Part shown: positions 46,781 through 56,086 of the stretch, one piece after another
How the letters are laid out: every line of letters starts with the position of its first letter
Numbering within the stretch: the stretch's first letter is position 1
NCBI GenBank assembly: GCA_016720425.1
Contig: JADKKQ010000003.1
Location: 372,001 to 436,000 of the forward strand
Direction: 5' to 3'
Length of the DNA: 64,000 nucleotides
Source: Betaproteobacteria bacterium
GTDB lineage: Bacteria; Pseudomonadota; Gammaproteobacteria; Burkholderiales; Casimicrobiaceae
Notes under the pieces: model-generated
What the model saw: the letters and a program-made list of their open reading frames with translations, nothing else
What the model was told of the DNA's origin: nothing
The model's database searches: none
Position numbers and translations under genes: made by a program

Positions 46781-48342
46781 GGCGACGCCTCCGCGCGCGC
46801 CGACACCCGTGCAGGCCGCCGCACGGGCTCGGCGAGCAGCACCGCGGTGACGTACGCGGCCGGATCGAGCAGCTGCGCCGCCGCGGCACGCGCATAGCGC
46901 TGCGCCGGTCCCGCAAACACCGCCAGCAGCAGCAGCGCGCAGGCAAGCATGCCGACCCCCGCGAGCTCCGCCGGCAGGATCCGGGCCGCCGTCGCGTCCG
47001 GCGGAGCGCCCTGCGCCTTCCAGAAGATGCGACTGCCCGCCCGCGCCAGCACGATCGTCGCCAGCAGGCCCGAGACGAGCACCGCCGCCCACAGCGCGGG
47101 CGCCTCGGGCAGCGGCGCCGTTGCGGCGAGGATGCCGAGCTTGCCGACGAAGCCGGACAGCGGCGGCAGACCCGCGATGGCCATCGCCGCGACCAGGTAC
47201 AGCAGGCCGAGCAGCGTCCACTGCGTCACCGGCGCGCCGCTGTGCAGGCGGTCGCCGACGCCGCCGCGCTGCCGGGCGATCGGCTCGACGAGCAGGAACA
47301 GCAGCGCCGCGGCCAGCGTGCTGTGCAGCAGGTAGTAGATCGCCCCGCCCAGCGCCGGTCCGGTCGCGACCGCGCCGGTGGCGACCAGCGTGCCGGCCGA
47401 GACCACCACCAGCGACGCGACGACGCCCCGCAGTTGCACCGCGGCGAGTGCGCCGAGCGCGCCCAGCGCCAGCGTGCCGATGCCGAGCACGAACAGCGTC
47501 GACGCTCCGAGCTGCGCCACCGGCCCGGCGCCCTCGCCGAACAGCAGCGTCGTCGTCCGCAGGATCGCGTAGACGCCGACCTTGGTCATCAGCGCGAACA
47601 GTGCCGCGACCGGCGCCGGCGCGGCGCGATAGGTCTCCGGCAGCCAGAAGCCGAGCGGCAGGACCGCGGCCTTGATCGCGAACACGACCAGCAGCAGCAT
47701 CCCGGCAATGCGCAGCAGCGCGTGATTCTCCGCCGGTGCCACGGCGATCTTCTGCGCCAGATCGGCGAGATTGAGCGTCCCGACCAGGCCGTAGAAGAGG
47801 CTGGCGGCGATCAGGAACAGCGACGAACCGGCCAGGTTGATCACCACGTAGTGATAGCCGCTGCGCAGCGCGCGCCCGCCGCCGGCGTGCAGCAGCAGCG
47901 CATACGAGGCGATCAGCAGCACCTCGAAGAACACGAACAGGTTGAAGAGGTCGGCGGTGAGGAAGGCGCCGTTGAGGCCCGCGAGCTGGAACTGGAAGAA
48001 GGCCTGGAAGTGCGGCCCGCGGCGCGCCCAGCCGGCGCCGGCGAACGCCAGCGCCGCCAACGCCACGGCGGCGGTCAGCGCGACCAGAAGCGCGGCCAGG
48101 CGGTCGAGCGCGAGCGCGATCCCGAACGGTGGCGGCCAGTTGCCCAGCAGGTAGACGGCGATGGCGCCGCTGTCGGCGCGCCCGAGCAGCGCGAAGGCGA
48201 CCGCCGCGAGGCCCACGGTCGCCGCCCAGGCCAGCGCCTGCTCGCCGCGCGGCCACCATCGCTCGACGACCAGCAGCAACGCCCCGGCGGCGAGCGGCAG
48301 CACGATCGGCAGCACGAGCAGGTGGTCGGCGCCGCCGCTCAT
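46777..48342 (-). CDS. mnhD: Mrp Na+/H+ antiporter subunit D
   Basis: A 521-residue member of the NuoM/NuoN proton-pumping family, with about 14 helices. LFNLFVFFEVLLIASYALLL holds the conserved Glu and ALMTKVGVYAILR the conserved Lys of the ion path. LPPLSGFVGKLGIL is also characteristic. Start overlaps the mnhC stop by four bases. The homologous nuoM and nuoN lie 10 kb away. Confidence 0.95.
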   Translation of the reverse strand: MSGGADHLLVLPIVLPLAAGALLLVVERWWPRGEQALAWAATVGLAAVAFALLGRADSGAIAVYLLGNWPPPFGIALALDRLAALLVALTAAVALAALAFAGAGWARRGPHFQAFFQFQLAGLNGAFLTADLFNLFVFFEVLLIASYALLLHAGGGRALRSGYHYVVINLAGSSLFLIAASLFYGLVGTLNLADLAQKIAVAPAENHALLRIAGMLLLVVFAIKAAVLPLGFWLPETYRAAPAPVAALFALMTKVGVYAILRTTTLLFGEGAGPVAQLGASTLFVLGIGTLALGALGALAAVQLRGVVASLVVVSAGTLVATGAVATGPALGGAIYYLLHSTLAAALLFLLVEPIARQRGGVGDRLHSGAPVTQWTLLGLLYLVAAMAIAGLPPLSGFVGKLGILAATAPLPEAPALWAAVLVSGLLATIVLARAGSRIFWKAQGAPPDATAARILPAELAGVGMLACALLLLAVFAGPAQRYARAAAAQLLDPAAYVTAVLLAEPVRRPARVSARAEASP

Positions 48343-48746
48343 CGCCGTTCCCCCTCGGGGGCCGGCGCCGATCCGCGCTCGCCGAGGTCGACCGCCGGGC
48401 TCTCGTCGCTGGGCTCGGCATCGCAGAGGTCGCTGCCGTTGACGAACCGCGCCTTCAGCGCCAGCGCCAGCAACAGCGCCGTCATCGCGAAGCTGATGAC
48501 GATCGCCGTCAGCACCAGCGCCTGCGGCAGCGGGTCGGCGTAGTGCGCGAGCGTCGGCGGCACGCCGTCGCGGACGATCGGCGGCGCGGCGAAGGCGACC
48601 CGCCCCATCACGAAGATGAACAGGTTCACCGCGTACGACAGGAGCGTCAGGCCGAGCGGCACGTCGAAGGTCCGCGCCCGCAGCAGCAGCCAGACGCCGG
48701 TCGCGGTGAGCACGCCGATGCCGGACGCGAGCAGCCAGGCGATCAC
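48339..48746 (-). CDS. mnhC: Mrp Na+/H+ antiporter subunit C
   Basis: A 135-residue NuoK-like protein with three membrane helices. LLSYAVNLFIFVMGR and DPLPQALVLTAIVISFAMTALLLALALK are diagnostic. The GTG at 48746 overlaps the mnhA stop as GTGA and follows GGGAGCGA. A 30-residue hydrophilic tail is acidic and not conserved. Confidence 0.93.
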   Translation of the reverse strand: MIAWLLASGIGVLTATGVWLLLRARTFDVPLGLTLLSYAVNLFIFVMGRVAFAAPPIVRDGVPPTLAHYADPLPQALVLTAIVISFAMTALLLALALKARFVNGSDLCDAEPSDESPAVDLGERGSAPAPEGERR

Positions 48747-51547
48747 GGCGTCGCTCCCGGCCCGGCGGCGTCCGCGGGCGGATCGGCCAGCAGGCCCGGC
48801 ACCAGCAGCGCCAGCAGCGTCGCGCCCACCACCGCCAGGAACACGCCGAGGTCGAACAGCGCGGCGCTGGCCAGCGGCAGTTCGCCGATGATCGGCAGCA
48901 CCGGGTGGGCGAACGTGCTGGTCAGGAACGGATGGCCGAACCACGCGCTGCCCAGTCCCGTCGCGCAGGCGACGAGCAATCCGGCGCCGATCACCGACGG
49001 ATAGGCGGTCGACATCGGTCCGCTGCCCGTCACCGGGCCGGCGACGCGCGTCACCACGATCGCGGCGGCGAACACCAGGCCGGCCGCGAAACCGCCGCCC
49101 GGCAGGTTGTGCCCGCGCAGGAACAGGTACGCGGCGACCAGTGCCGCCAGCGGCAGCAGCGACTGCGCGACGGTGCGGACCAGCAGCGGGTTCCAGTCCG
49201 GCGTCGCCGTCCCGGTCAGGTAGCCCGCTGGCACCCGGAAGCGGCCGAGCAGCGCGTGGACGATCAGCGCGGCGATGCCGAGGACGGCGATCTCGCCCAG
49301 CGTGTCGAAGCCGCGGAAGTCGACGATGATGACGTTGACCGTGTTGGTGCCTCCGCCTTCGGGCAGCGCCCTGGCGAGGTAGAACGGGGAGATCGACGAC
49401 AAGGGGCGCGTGAGCACCGCGTAGACGATGCCGGTGACGCCGAGCCCCGCGGCGGCGGCGATCGCCGCGTCGCGCCACTTGCGCCACGGCGAAGGCTCCG
49501 CCGGCGCCGACTGCGGCAGGAAGTGCAGCACCACCATCATCAGCATGACGGTGACCACCTCGACCAGCAGTTGCGTCAGCGCGAGGTCGGGGGCGGACAG
49601 CAGCACGAACACGAGGCTCACCATCAGCCCGGTGACGCCGACGAAGATCAGCGCGGTGAAGCGCTGCCGGTAGGTCACCGTGGCGGCGATCGCGGTGGCG
49701 ATCGCCAGCGTCCAGACGACGATCGCGATCTCCGCCAACGCCGCGTCGTCGGGGCCGAGGGCCGGAACCCGCAGCGGCGGCGCGGCCAACGGCGGCACGA
49801 CCCCGTGCCACCCGGCGGCGAAGAGCACCGCGAGCAGCAGCCAGACCAGCATCCGCGGCAGGCTGCCGAACGGCAGCACGCGGGTCGCGGCGTCGGCGAG
49901 GCGCTGCAGGCCGCCCAGCGCGGCGTCGAACAGATGCTTGCCCCCGACCGGAAGGCGGGTGACCGAGTGCAGGTCGATCCAGCGCTGCAGCCCGAAATAC
50001 AGCGCGACGCCGCCGGCGGTCGCCAGCGCGCTCATCAGCAGCGGCCGGTTGAACCCGTGCCAGAGCGCGAGGCTGTACTCCGGCAGCGGGCCGCCGAGCG
50101 CGCCGCCGGCGGCGACGGCGAGCAAGGGGCCGATCGCCAGCGTCGGCAGGACGCCGACGACGACGCAGACGACCACCAGCACCTCGACCGGGGCGCGCAT
50201 CCAGCGCGGCGGCTCGTGCGGCGTCCTCGGCAGCCCGACCGGCTCGCCGTTGAAGAAGACGTCGTGGATGAAGCGCAGGCTGTACGCGACGCCGAACAGG
50301 CCCGCCACCGTGGCGGCGACCGGGACGACCCATTCGATCGCCCGGTGCGACTCGACGAACAGCGTCTCGGCGAAGAACATCTCCTTCGACAGGAAGCCGT
50401 TGAGCAGCGGCACGCCGGCCATCGCGCCGCAGGCGACGATCGCCAGCGTGCCGGTGATCGGCATCGTCTTCCAGAGGCCGTTGAGCTGGCGCATGTCGCG
50501 CGAGCCCGCCTCGTGATCGATGATGCCCGCGGCCATGAACAGCGAGGCCTTGAACGCCGCGTGATTCAGCAGGTGGAAGACCCCCGCAACGACCGCGAGC
50601 CGCGAATCGAGCCCGAACAGCAGTGTGATGAGGCCGAGCTGGCTGATCGTCGAATACGCGAGCAGCCCCTTCAGGTCCTGCTGGAACAGCGCGACGGCCG
50701 CGCCCAGCACCATGGTGACCAGTCCGGTGGTGCCGACGAGGTAGAACCACGGCTCGCTCATCCCCAGTGCCGGGTACAGCCGCGCAAGCAGGAACACGCC
50801 GGCCTTCACCATCGTCGCCGAGTGCAGATAGGCCGACACCGGCGTCGGCGCCGCCATCGCGTGCGGCAGCCAGAAGTGGAACGGGAACTGCGCCGACTTG
50901 GTGAATGCACCGAGCAGCACCAGCACCAGCGCGGGGACGTAGGCCGGGTGCGCGCGGATGAGATCGCCCGCGGCGAGCACGCGATCGAGGTCGTAGCTGC
51001 CGACGATGTGGCCGATCAGCAGCACCCCGGCGAGGAGGCACAGCCCCCCTCCCCCGGTGATCGCCAGCGCCATCCGTGCGCCCTGCCGGGCATCGGCGCG
51101 GTGCTTCCAGAATCCGATCAGCAGGAACGAGGTGACGCTGGTCAACTCCCAGAACACGACCAGCACGATCAGGTCGCCGGCCAGCACGACGCCCAGCATC
51201 GCGCCCATGAACGCGAGCAGCGAGGCGAAGAAGCGGCCCGGCGGGTCGTCGGGCGACAGGTAGTAGGCCGCGTACAGCACGACCAGCGCGCCGATCGCGC
51301 ACACCAGCAGCGCGAAGGTGAACGCCAGCCCGTCCATCCGCAGCGCGACGTCGACGCCGGCGAACCACGGCACCGCGGAACGCAGCACTGCGCCGGAAAA
51401 CACCGCCGGCGCCGCGACCGCCAGCAGCGCACAGCACGCCAGCGCGGCGAGCCCCGCCAGCCACGGCGCGACGCGCGGGCGGCGGACGCCGACCGCCGCC
51501 ACCAGCACCGACGCGAAGAAAGGAACCAGGATCAACGCGAAGAGCAT
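48743..51547 (-). CDS. mnhA: Mrp Na+/H+ antiporter subunit A fused to MnhB domain
   Basis: A 934-residue antiporter subunit. The NuoL-like part (about 1-640) has VVFWELTSVTSFLLIGFW with the conserved Glu and HSATMVKAGVFLLARL with the pathway Lys. A DUF4040-like section follows (LLSAPDLALTQLLVE). The C-terminal 130 residues (RGHNLPGGGFAAGLVFA, then LFDLGVFLAVVG) are MnhB. Fused A-B is the form of group 2 (Pha-type) operons of proteobacteria, which consequently lack a separate mnhB. No separate mnhB is seen here. Confidence 0.95.
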   Translation of the reverse strand: MLFALILVPFFASVLVAAVGVRRPRVAPWLAGLAALACCALLAVAAPAVFSGAVLRSAVPWFAGVDVALRMDGLAFTFALLVCAIGALVVLYAAYYLSPDDPPGRFFASLLAFMGAMLGVVLAGDLIVLVVFWELTSVTSFLLIGFWKHRADARQGARMALAITGGGGLCLLAGVLLIGHIVGSYDLDRVLAAGDLIRAHPAYVPALVLVLLGAFTKSAQFPFHFWLPHAMAAPTPVSAYLHSATMVKAGVFLLARLYPALGMSEPWFYLVGTTGLVTMVLGAAVALFQQDLKGLLAYSTISQLGLITLLFGLDSRLAVVAGVFHLLNHAAFKASLFMAAGIIDHEAGSRDMRQLNGLWKTMPITGTLAIVACGAMAGVPLLNGFLSKEMFFAETLFVESHRAIEWVVPVAATVAGLFGVAYSLRFIHDVFFNGEPVGLPRTPHEPPRWMRAPVEVLVVVCVVVGVLPTLAIGPLLAVAAGGALGGPLPEYSLALWHGFNRPLLMSALATAGGVALYFGLQRWIDLHSVTRLPVGGKHLFDAALGGLQRLADAATRVLPFGSLPRMLVWLLLAVLFAAGWHGVVPPLAAPPLRVPALGPDDAALAEIAIVVWTLAIATAIAATVTYRQRFTALIFVGVTGLMVSLVFVLLSAPDLALTQLLVEVVTVMLMMVVLHFLPQSAPAEPSPWRKWRDAAIAAAAGLGVTGIVYAVLTRPLSSISPFYLARALPEGGGTNTVNVIIVDFRGFDTLGEIAVLGIAALIVHALLGRFRVPAGYLTGTATPDWNPLLVRTVAQSLLPLAALVAAYLFLRGHNLPGGGFAAGLVFAAAIVVTRVAGPVTGSGPMSTAYPSVIGAGLLVACATGLGSAWFGHPFLTSTFAHPVLPIIGELPLASAALFDLGVFLAVVGATLLALLVPGLLADPPADAAGPGATP

Positions 51548-51566
51548 GGCGGCCGGGGCGGGAGCG

Positions 51567-52697
51567 TCAGCCGTCGGTCTTGCGGGCGCGCCGTCCGTGG
51601 CGCATCTCGCGCCGCAGGCCGACGGCCAGCGTGACCAGCGTCAGCGGGACGACGAAGTAGAGCATCGTGGCCGACAGCAGCGGCAGGTCCTCGTAGTGCT
51701 GCGCCGAGAGGATCAGGTAGGAGGTGTAGGCGAAGTAGTAGCCGAGGAAGACGACGCCTTCCCAGCGCGCAATCTGGCGCCCGGTGAAGAACACCGGGAA
51801 GCAGGCGATCGCGACCACCGTCATCACCGGCAGGTCGAAGGCCAGCACCGACTGGGCGACCGCCAGCGGCTCGGGCGCGACCAGCGCCGAGGCACCGAGC
51901 ACCGAGAGGATGTTGAACGTGTTGCTGCCGACGACGTTGCCGATGGCGATGTCGCGCTCGCCGCGCACCGTGGCCATGACCGACGTCGCCACCTCGGGCA
52001 GCGACGTGCCGGCGGCGACGATGGTGAGGCCGACGACCAGCTCCGAGACGCCGAGCGCGCGGGCGAAGCTGACCGCCGCCTCGACCAGCAGATTGGACCC
52101 CAGCACCAGCATCGCGAGCCCGGCCAGCAGCAGCAGGATCTGCACGCCCCAGTGCTTGTCCCAGCCGTCCTGCGGCACGAACTCGTCCTTGTATTCCTCC
52201 TTGGTCGCCCGGGTCTCCCGCCGCGACTGGACGACCAGGAACGCCGTGTAGGCGAGGATGAGCCCGAACAGCAGCGCGCCGTCGAGGCCGCCGATGCCGC
52301 CGTCGTAGGCCAGCGCCCACAGCAGCAGCGATGCGCCGATCATCACCGGCACCTCCTGGCGGATCAGCTGCGCGTTGACGATCAGCGGCGCGACCAGCGC
52401 CGAGCAGCCGAGGATGAACAGCACGTTGAAGATGTTGCTGCCGACGACGTTGCCGATGGCGATGTCGACCTGGCCCGACTGCGCCGACTGCACCGACACC
52501 GCCAACTCCGGCGCGCTGGTGCCGAAGGCGACGATGGTCAGGCCCACGACCAGCGGCGATACGCCGAACGAAAGCGCCAGCCGCGACGCCCCGCGCACCA
52601 GCGCCTCGGCGCCGACGACCAGCAGGACGAGCCCCAGAGGGGGAAGGGGGGGGGGGGGCGACCCGCTGCCGACGAGGGCGCGCAATGGCGGGCGCAA
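51567..52697 (-). CDS. calcium/sodium antiporter (CaCA family, YrbG-like), start uncertain
   Basis: A membrane exchanger with about ten helices and the two inverted alpha repeats: VGLTIVAFGTSAPELAVS with GNVVGSNIFNVLFILG, and VGLTIVAAGTSLPEVATS with GNVVGSNTFNILSVLG. These are the ion-binding motifs. The N-terminus is unclear: a poly-G tract at 52639-52658 sits where the first helix begins (LGLVLLVVGAEALVRG), and the only starts before it are a weak TTG at 52697 or a GTG at 52714-52716 in another frame that overlaps the lutC stop. It lies 19 bases before mnhA. Confidence 0.85.
   Translation of the reverse strand: MRPPLRALVGSGSPPPPLPPLGLVLLVVGAEALVRGASRLALSFGVSPLVVGLTIVAFGTSAPELAVSVQSAQSGQVDIAIGNVVGSNIFNVLFILGCSALVAPLIVNAQLIRQEVPVMIGASLLLWALAYDGGIGGLDGALLFGLILAYTAFLVVQSRRETRATKEEYKDEFVPQDGWDKHWGVQILLLLAGLAMLVLGSNLLVEAAVSFARALGVSELVVGLTIVAAGTSLPEVATSVMATVRGERDIAIGNVVGSNTFNILSVLGASALVAPEPLAVAQSVLAFDLPVMTVVAIACFPVFFTGRQIARWEGVVFLGYYFAYTSYLILSAQHYEDLPLLSATMLYFVVPLTLVTLAVGLRREMRHGRRARKTDG
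52639..52658. other. poly-G tract, probable sequence artefact
   Basis: Five G, two A, then thirteen G in a row, followed by normal sequence. It falls inside the first helix region of the exchanger gene and gives an implausible proline run in translation. Read error or mis-assembly is the simplest explanation. Confidence 0.7.
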
Positions 52698-52712
52698 CGG
52701 GCAGGCGGGGCG

Positions 52713-53405
52713 TCACCCGACGAGCAGGATGTGGACGCGGAACGGCCCGTGCGCGCCGAGCACGATCGTCTGCTCGATGTCGCCGGTGCGCGACGGCCCG
52801 GAGATCATGTTGATCGCCCGCGGCACCGCGCCGCGCTCCCGCCGGATCAGCGCGAACGCATCCTCCATGCCGGCGACGATCCGGTCGGGGGCGAGCACCG
52901 CAATGTGCGTGTCGGGCAGCAGCGTGGTCGCCGTCGGCGTGTCCGGCCCGGACAGCACGACCAGCGTCCCGGTCTCGGCGATCGCGCAGTAGCAGCCGGT
53001 GATGCCCAGGCGATCGTCGCCCTGCGTCGGCCGCGCCTCGATCGCGAGCCCCGCGCCCGCCCAGTCGAGCGCGGCGAACTCCGGCCAGCAGACGCCGGCG
53101 CGCGACTGCTGCGCCGCCAGCGCCGGCGGCAGCTGCAGCGCGTCGAGATAGCGCGCGACCGCCTGCGGCACCGCGCTGCGGTCGGCGAGCCGCTCGACGG
53201 TGCTGGCCATGTGGCCCGCCCGCAGCACGAAGCGCTCGGTGAGGTCGCCGTCGATGCGCGGCCGCGGGCCCTGCGCGCGCGCGGCGAGGTAGGCCTCGGC
53301 GGCGGCGCGCGCGGCACCGCGGTCGCCGGTCAGCTTCAGCGCCGAGCGGACGCGCGCGAGCACCGCGTCGCGCGCGGCCCGGGGATCGGTAAGCGGGGTC
53401 GCCAT
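52713..53405 (-). CDS. lutC: LUD domain protein LutC
   Basis: A 230-residue LutC/YkgG protein, part of the LutABC L-lactate oxidation complex. The core ITGCYCAIAETGTLVVLSGPDTPTATTLLP (conserved A-ETGT-V and GPDTPT) and the C-terminal SGPSRTGDIEQTIVLGAHGP are the family signature. It lacks Fe-S motifs, as expected. The aminotransferase gene lies between it and lutB. The gap to the upstream gene is 11 bases. Confidence 0.92.
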   Translation of the reverse strand: MATPLTDPRAARDAVLARVRSALKLTGDRGAARAAAEAYLAARAQGPRPRIDGDLTERFVLRAGHMASTVERLADRSAVPQAVARYLDALQLPPALAAQQSRAGVCWPEFAALDWAGAGLAIEARPTQGDDRLGITGCYCAIAETGTLVVLSGPDTPTATTLLPDTHIAVLAPDRIVAGMEDAFALIRRERGAVPRAINMISGPSRTGDIEQTIVLGAHGPFRVHILLVG

Positions 53406-53416
53406 GGTGGGCAGTC

Positions 53417-54649
53417 CTATTTCTGGTGGCCGCGGACGAAGCGGTCGAGTCGGGCGATGCCCTCGCGGATCGCCTGCGGCGACGCGGCGTAGGAAAAGCG
53501 GATGTGCTGGCCGTCGCCGGGCACGCGGCGGCCGAAGTGGATGTCGGCCAGCACCGCGACCCCGGCATCGTTCAGCAGCCGCTTGCGCAGCGCCTCGGAG
53601 TCGGCGCAGCCGGTAATGCGGCAGGCCTCGGTGACGTTGGGCCACGCGTAGAAGGCGCCGCCGGGCAGCTTGCAACGGACGCCGGGCACGGCGTTCAGCA
53701 GGCCGACGATGAGGTCGCGGCGCTCGAGGAAGCTCGCCCGCATCGCGTCGGCGGCGTCCTGCGGGCCGCTGATCGCCTCGACGGCCGCCCACTGCGAAAT
53801 CTGCGACGCGCAGGAGTCGGTGTTGGTGATCCAGCGGGTGAACACCGGCGCCAGCGTGCGGTTGGCGGCATAGCCGATCCGCCACCCGGTCATCGCCCAG
53901 GTCTTGGACGCCCCGTCGCAGATGACGGTGCGCTCCAGCATCCCCGGGCGCGAGGCCAGCGACTCGAAGCGGCCGGCGTAGCCCAGCCGCGAGTAGATCT
54001 CGTCGGCGTACACCCAGACCTGCGGGTGCTCGGCGAGGATCGCGGCGATGGCGTCGAGGTCCGCGGCGCGCAGCATGCCGCCGGTCGGGTTGTGCGGCGT
54101 GTTGAGGATCAAGAGGCGGGTCTTGTCGGTGATCTTCGCCTCGAGCTCCGCCGGGTCGAAGGCGAAGTCGCGCGACTCGCGCAGGTACAGCGGCACCGGC
54201 ACGGCGCCGTTGGCGAGGATCTGCGACTCGTAGATCGGGAACCCCGGCACCGGGTAGATGACCTCCTCGCCGGCGCCGAAATCGGTCACCGAGGCGATGG
54301 TGTAGGCGATGAAGGGCTTCGCGCCCGCGCCCACGACGACGTCGTCCGGGGCGATGGCCAGGCCGCGCCGTGCGCCGATGTCCGCCGCCGCCGCCGCGCG
54401 CAGCTCGTCGATGCCTGCCGACGGCGTGTATCCGTGGCGCCCGGCGCGGATCGCCGCGATGCCCGCTTCCTGGACGTTCGCCGGCGTCGGGAAGTCCGGC
54501 TGTCCGATGCAGAACGAGACGATGTCGCGACCGGCGCGCGCCAGCGCGTTGACCTCGGCCAGCACGACGAAGGCGTTCTCGGTGCCGAGCGACTCGGCCC
54601 GGCGCGAGAGCCGCGGAGCCGCGTGCAGCGCCTCGCGCGGATGGGTCAT
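53417..54649 (-). CDS. pyridoxal phosphate aminotransferase, class I
   Basis: A 410-residue fold-type I aminotransferase. The N-terminal SFCIGQPDFPTPANV, TPHNPTGG, and the PLP lysine in CDGASKTWAMTGWRIGY fit the aspartate/aromatic aminotransferase group (AspC/AAT Ib). The C-terminal Arg lies in HIRFSYAAS. The amino donor and acceptor are unknown. It sits inside the lut operon between lutB and lutC and overlaps the lutB stop by four bases, so it is co-translated. That insertion is unusual and suggests a link to lactate or pyruvate metabolism. Confidence 0.9.
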   Translation of the reverse strand: MTHPREALHAAPRLSRRAESLGTENAFVVLAEVNALARAGRDIVSFCIGQPDFPTPANVQEAGIAAIRAGRHGYTPSAGIDELRAAAAADIGARRGLAIAPDDVVVGAGAKPFIAYTIASVTDFGAGEEVIYPVPGFPIYESQILANGAVPVPLYLRESRDFAFDPAELEAKITDKTRLLILNTPHNPTGGMLRAADLDAIAAILAEHPQVWVYADEIYSRLGYAGRFESLASRPGMLERTVICDGASKTWAMTGWRIGYAANRTLAPVFTRWITNTDSCASQISQWAAVEAISGPQDAADAMRASFLERRDLIVGLLNAVPGVRCKLPGGAFYAWPNVTEACRITGCADSEALRKRLLNDAGVAVLADIHFGRRVPGDGQHIRFSYAASPQAIREGIARLDRFVRGHQK

Positions 54650-56055
54650 CGGGCTCCCCGCGCGCGGTAGAGTTCGCGGAAGGTGCGGCCGGCCGGCGCC
54701 GCGAGGTCGCGGCCGTCGGTCCAGCCGGCGCCGATCGGCAGCCGGTGGATGCGACCGTCGCGGCCGGCGACGAGCTTCATCACCCGCACCCCGATCCGGG
54801 TCGCCAGCGCATAGAGCCCCGGCCGCAGCGCGACGAACGACCATGCCTTCAGCGCCGCGCGCTCGTACCAGGGCCGCAGCCCGCGCGAGAACGCCTGCTC
54901 GCGCAGCTTGCGCTGCAGGTCGGGCAGCGGAATCATCACCGGACAGACGACGCCGCACTGGTTGCACAGCGTCGACGCCGCCGGAAGCTCCTGCGCCTGC
55001 TCGAGGCCGACGTACATCGGCGTCAGGATCGAGCCGATCGGCCCCGGATAGACCCAGCCGTAGGAGTGCCCGCCGACGTTCTGGTAGACCGGGCAGTGGT
55101 TCATGCAGGCGCCGCAGCGGATGCAGCGCAGCGCCTCCCGCACCTCGCTGCCGAGGATGCCGGTGCGCCCGCTGTCGACGACGATGAAGTACATGTGCTC
55201 GGCGCCGTGGTGCTCGCCCTCGCCCTTGGGGCCGGTGTAGATGTCGACGTAGTTGGAGATCGACTGGCCGGTCGCCGAGCGCGGCAACAGGCGCATCAGC
55301 GTGGCGACGTCCTCGAGCGTCGGCACGATCTTCTCGATGCCCGAGATCGCGACGTGCACCTTGGGCAGCGTGGTCGACAGCGTGGCGTTGCCCTCGTTGG
55401 TGACCAGCACCACCGAGCCGGTCTCGGCGACGAAGAAGTTGCCGCCCGAAACCCCCATGTCGGCGGTCAGGTAGTGCTGGCGCAGCACCTGCCGGGCCTC
55501 GCGGCAGAGCTCCTCGACGCCGGTCTTGCGCGGCGTGCCGTGCGCCTTGGCGAACAGGTCGGCGACCTCGTCCTTGCTCTTGTGCAGCACCGGCCCGACG
55601 ATGTGCGACGGCGCCTCGTAGTCGTTGATCTGCAGGATGTACTCGCCGAGGTCGGTCTCGACCACCTGCAGGCCCGCCGCCTCGATCGCGTGGTCGAGCG
55701 CGGACTCCTCGCTCACCATCGACTTGACCTTGACGATCTTCCTCACCGCGTGGCGCGCGGCGATCTCCAGCACCAGCGCGTTCACGTCGGCGGGGTTCTC
55801 GGCGAACAGCACCGTCGCGCCGCGGGCGGCGGCGTTGCGCTCGAAGATCTCCAGCCATACGTCCAGGTTGTCGAGCGCGCGATCGCGGATCGCCTTGCCG
55901 GCCGCGCGCGTCGCCTCGAAATCGTCGACCTCGGACAGCGAGTTGCGGCGCGCGTTGACGAACTTGGGCTTGAGCTTGGCCAGGTTCTCCTGCAGCCGCG
56001 CGTCGTGCAGCTTGACGTGCGCCGTGGCCTTGAATTTCATCGACGAGACTTGCAT
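54646..56055 (-). CDS. lutB: L-lactate oxidation iron-sulfur protein LutB
   Basis: A 469-residue protein with an N-terminal LUD domain (ETGSVVLVTNEGN) and two C-terminal Fe-S motifs, CIRCGACMNHCPVY and CNQCGVVCPV. Length and order match LutB/YkgF. The ATG at 56055 is chosen as GGAG precedes it by about ten bases; the TTG at 56070 is weaker. It is 31 bases after lutA and overlaps the aminotransferase gene. Confidence 0.93.
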   Translation of the reverse strand: MQVSSMKFKATAHVKLHDARLQENLAKLKPKFVNARRNSLSEVDDFEATRAAGKAIRDRALDNLDVWLEIFERNAAARGATVLFAENPADVNALVLEIAARHAVRKIVKVKSMVSEESALDHAIEAAGLQVVETDLGEYILQINDYEAPSHIVGPVLHKSKDEVADLFAKAHGTPRKTGVEELCREARQVLRQHYLTADMGVSGGNFFVAETGSVVLVTNEGNATLSTTLPKVHVAISGIEKIVPTLEDVATLMRLLPRSATGQSISNYVDIYTGPKGEGEHHGAEHMYFIVVDSGRTGILGSEVREALRCIRCGACMNHCPVYQNVGGHSYGWVYPGPIGSILTPMYVGLEQAQELPAASTLCNQCGVVCPVMIPLPDLQRKLREQAFSRGLRPWYERAALKAWSFVALRPGLYALATRIGVRVMKLVAGRDGRIHRLPIGAGWTDGRDLAAPAGRTFRELYRARGAR

Positions 56056-56086
56056 CGCTTGCCGCTCCAATGTTCGCTACGGTCCC

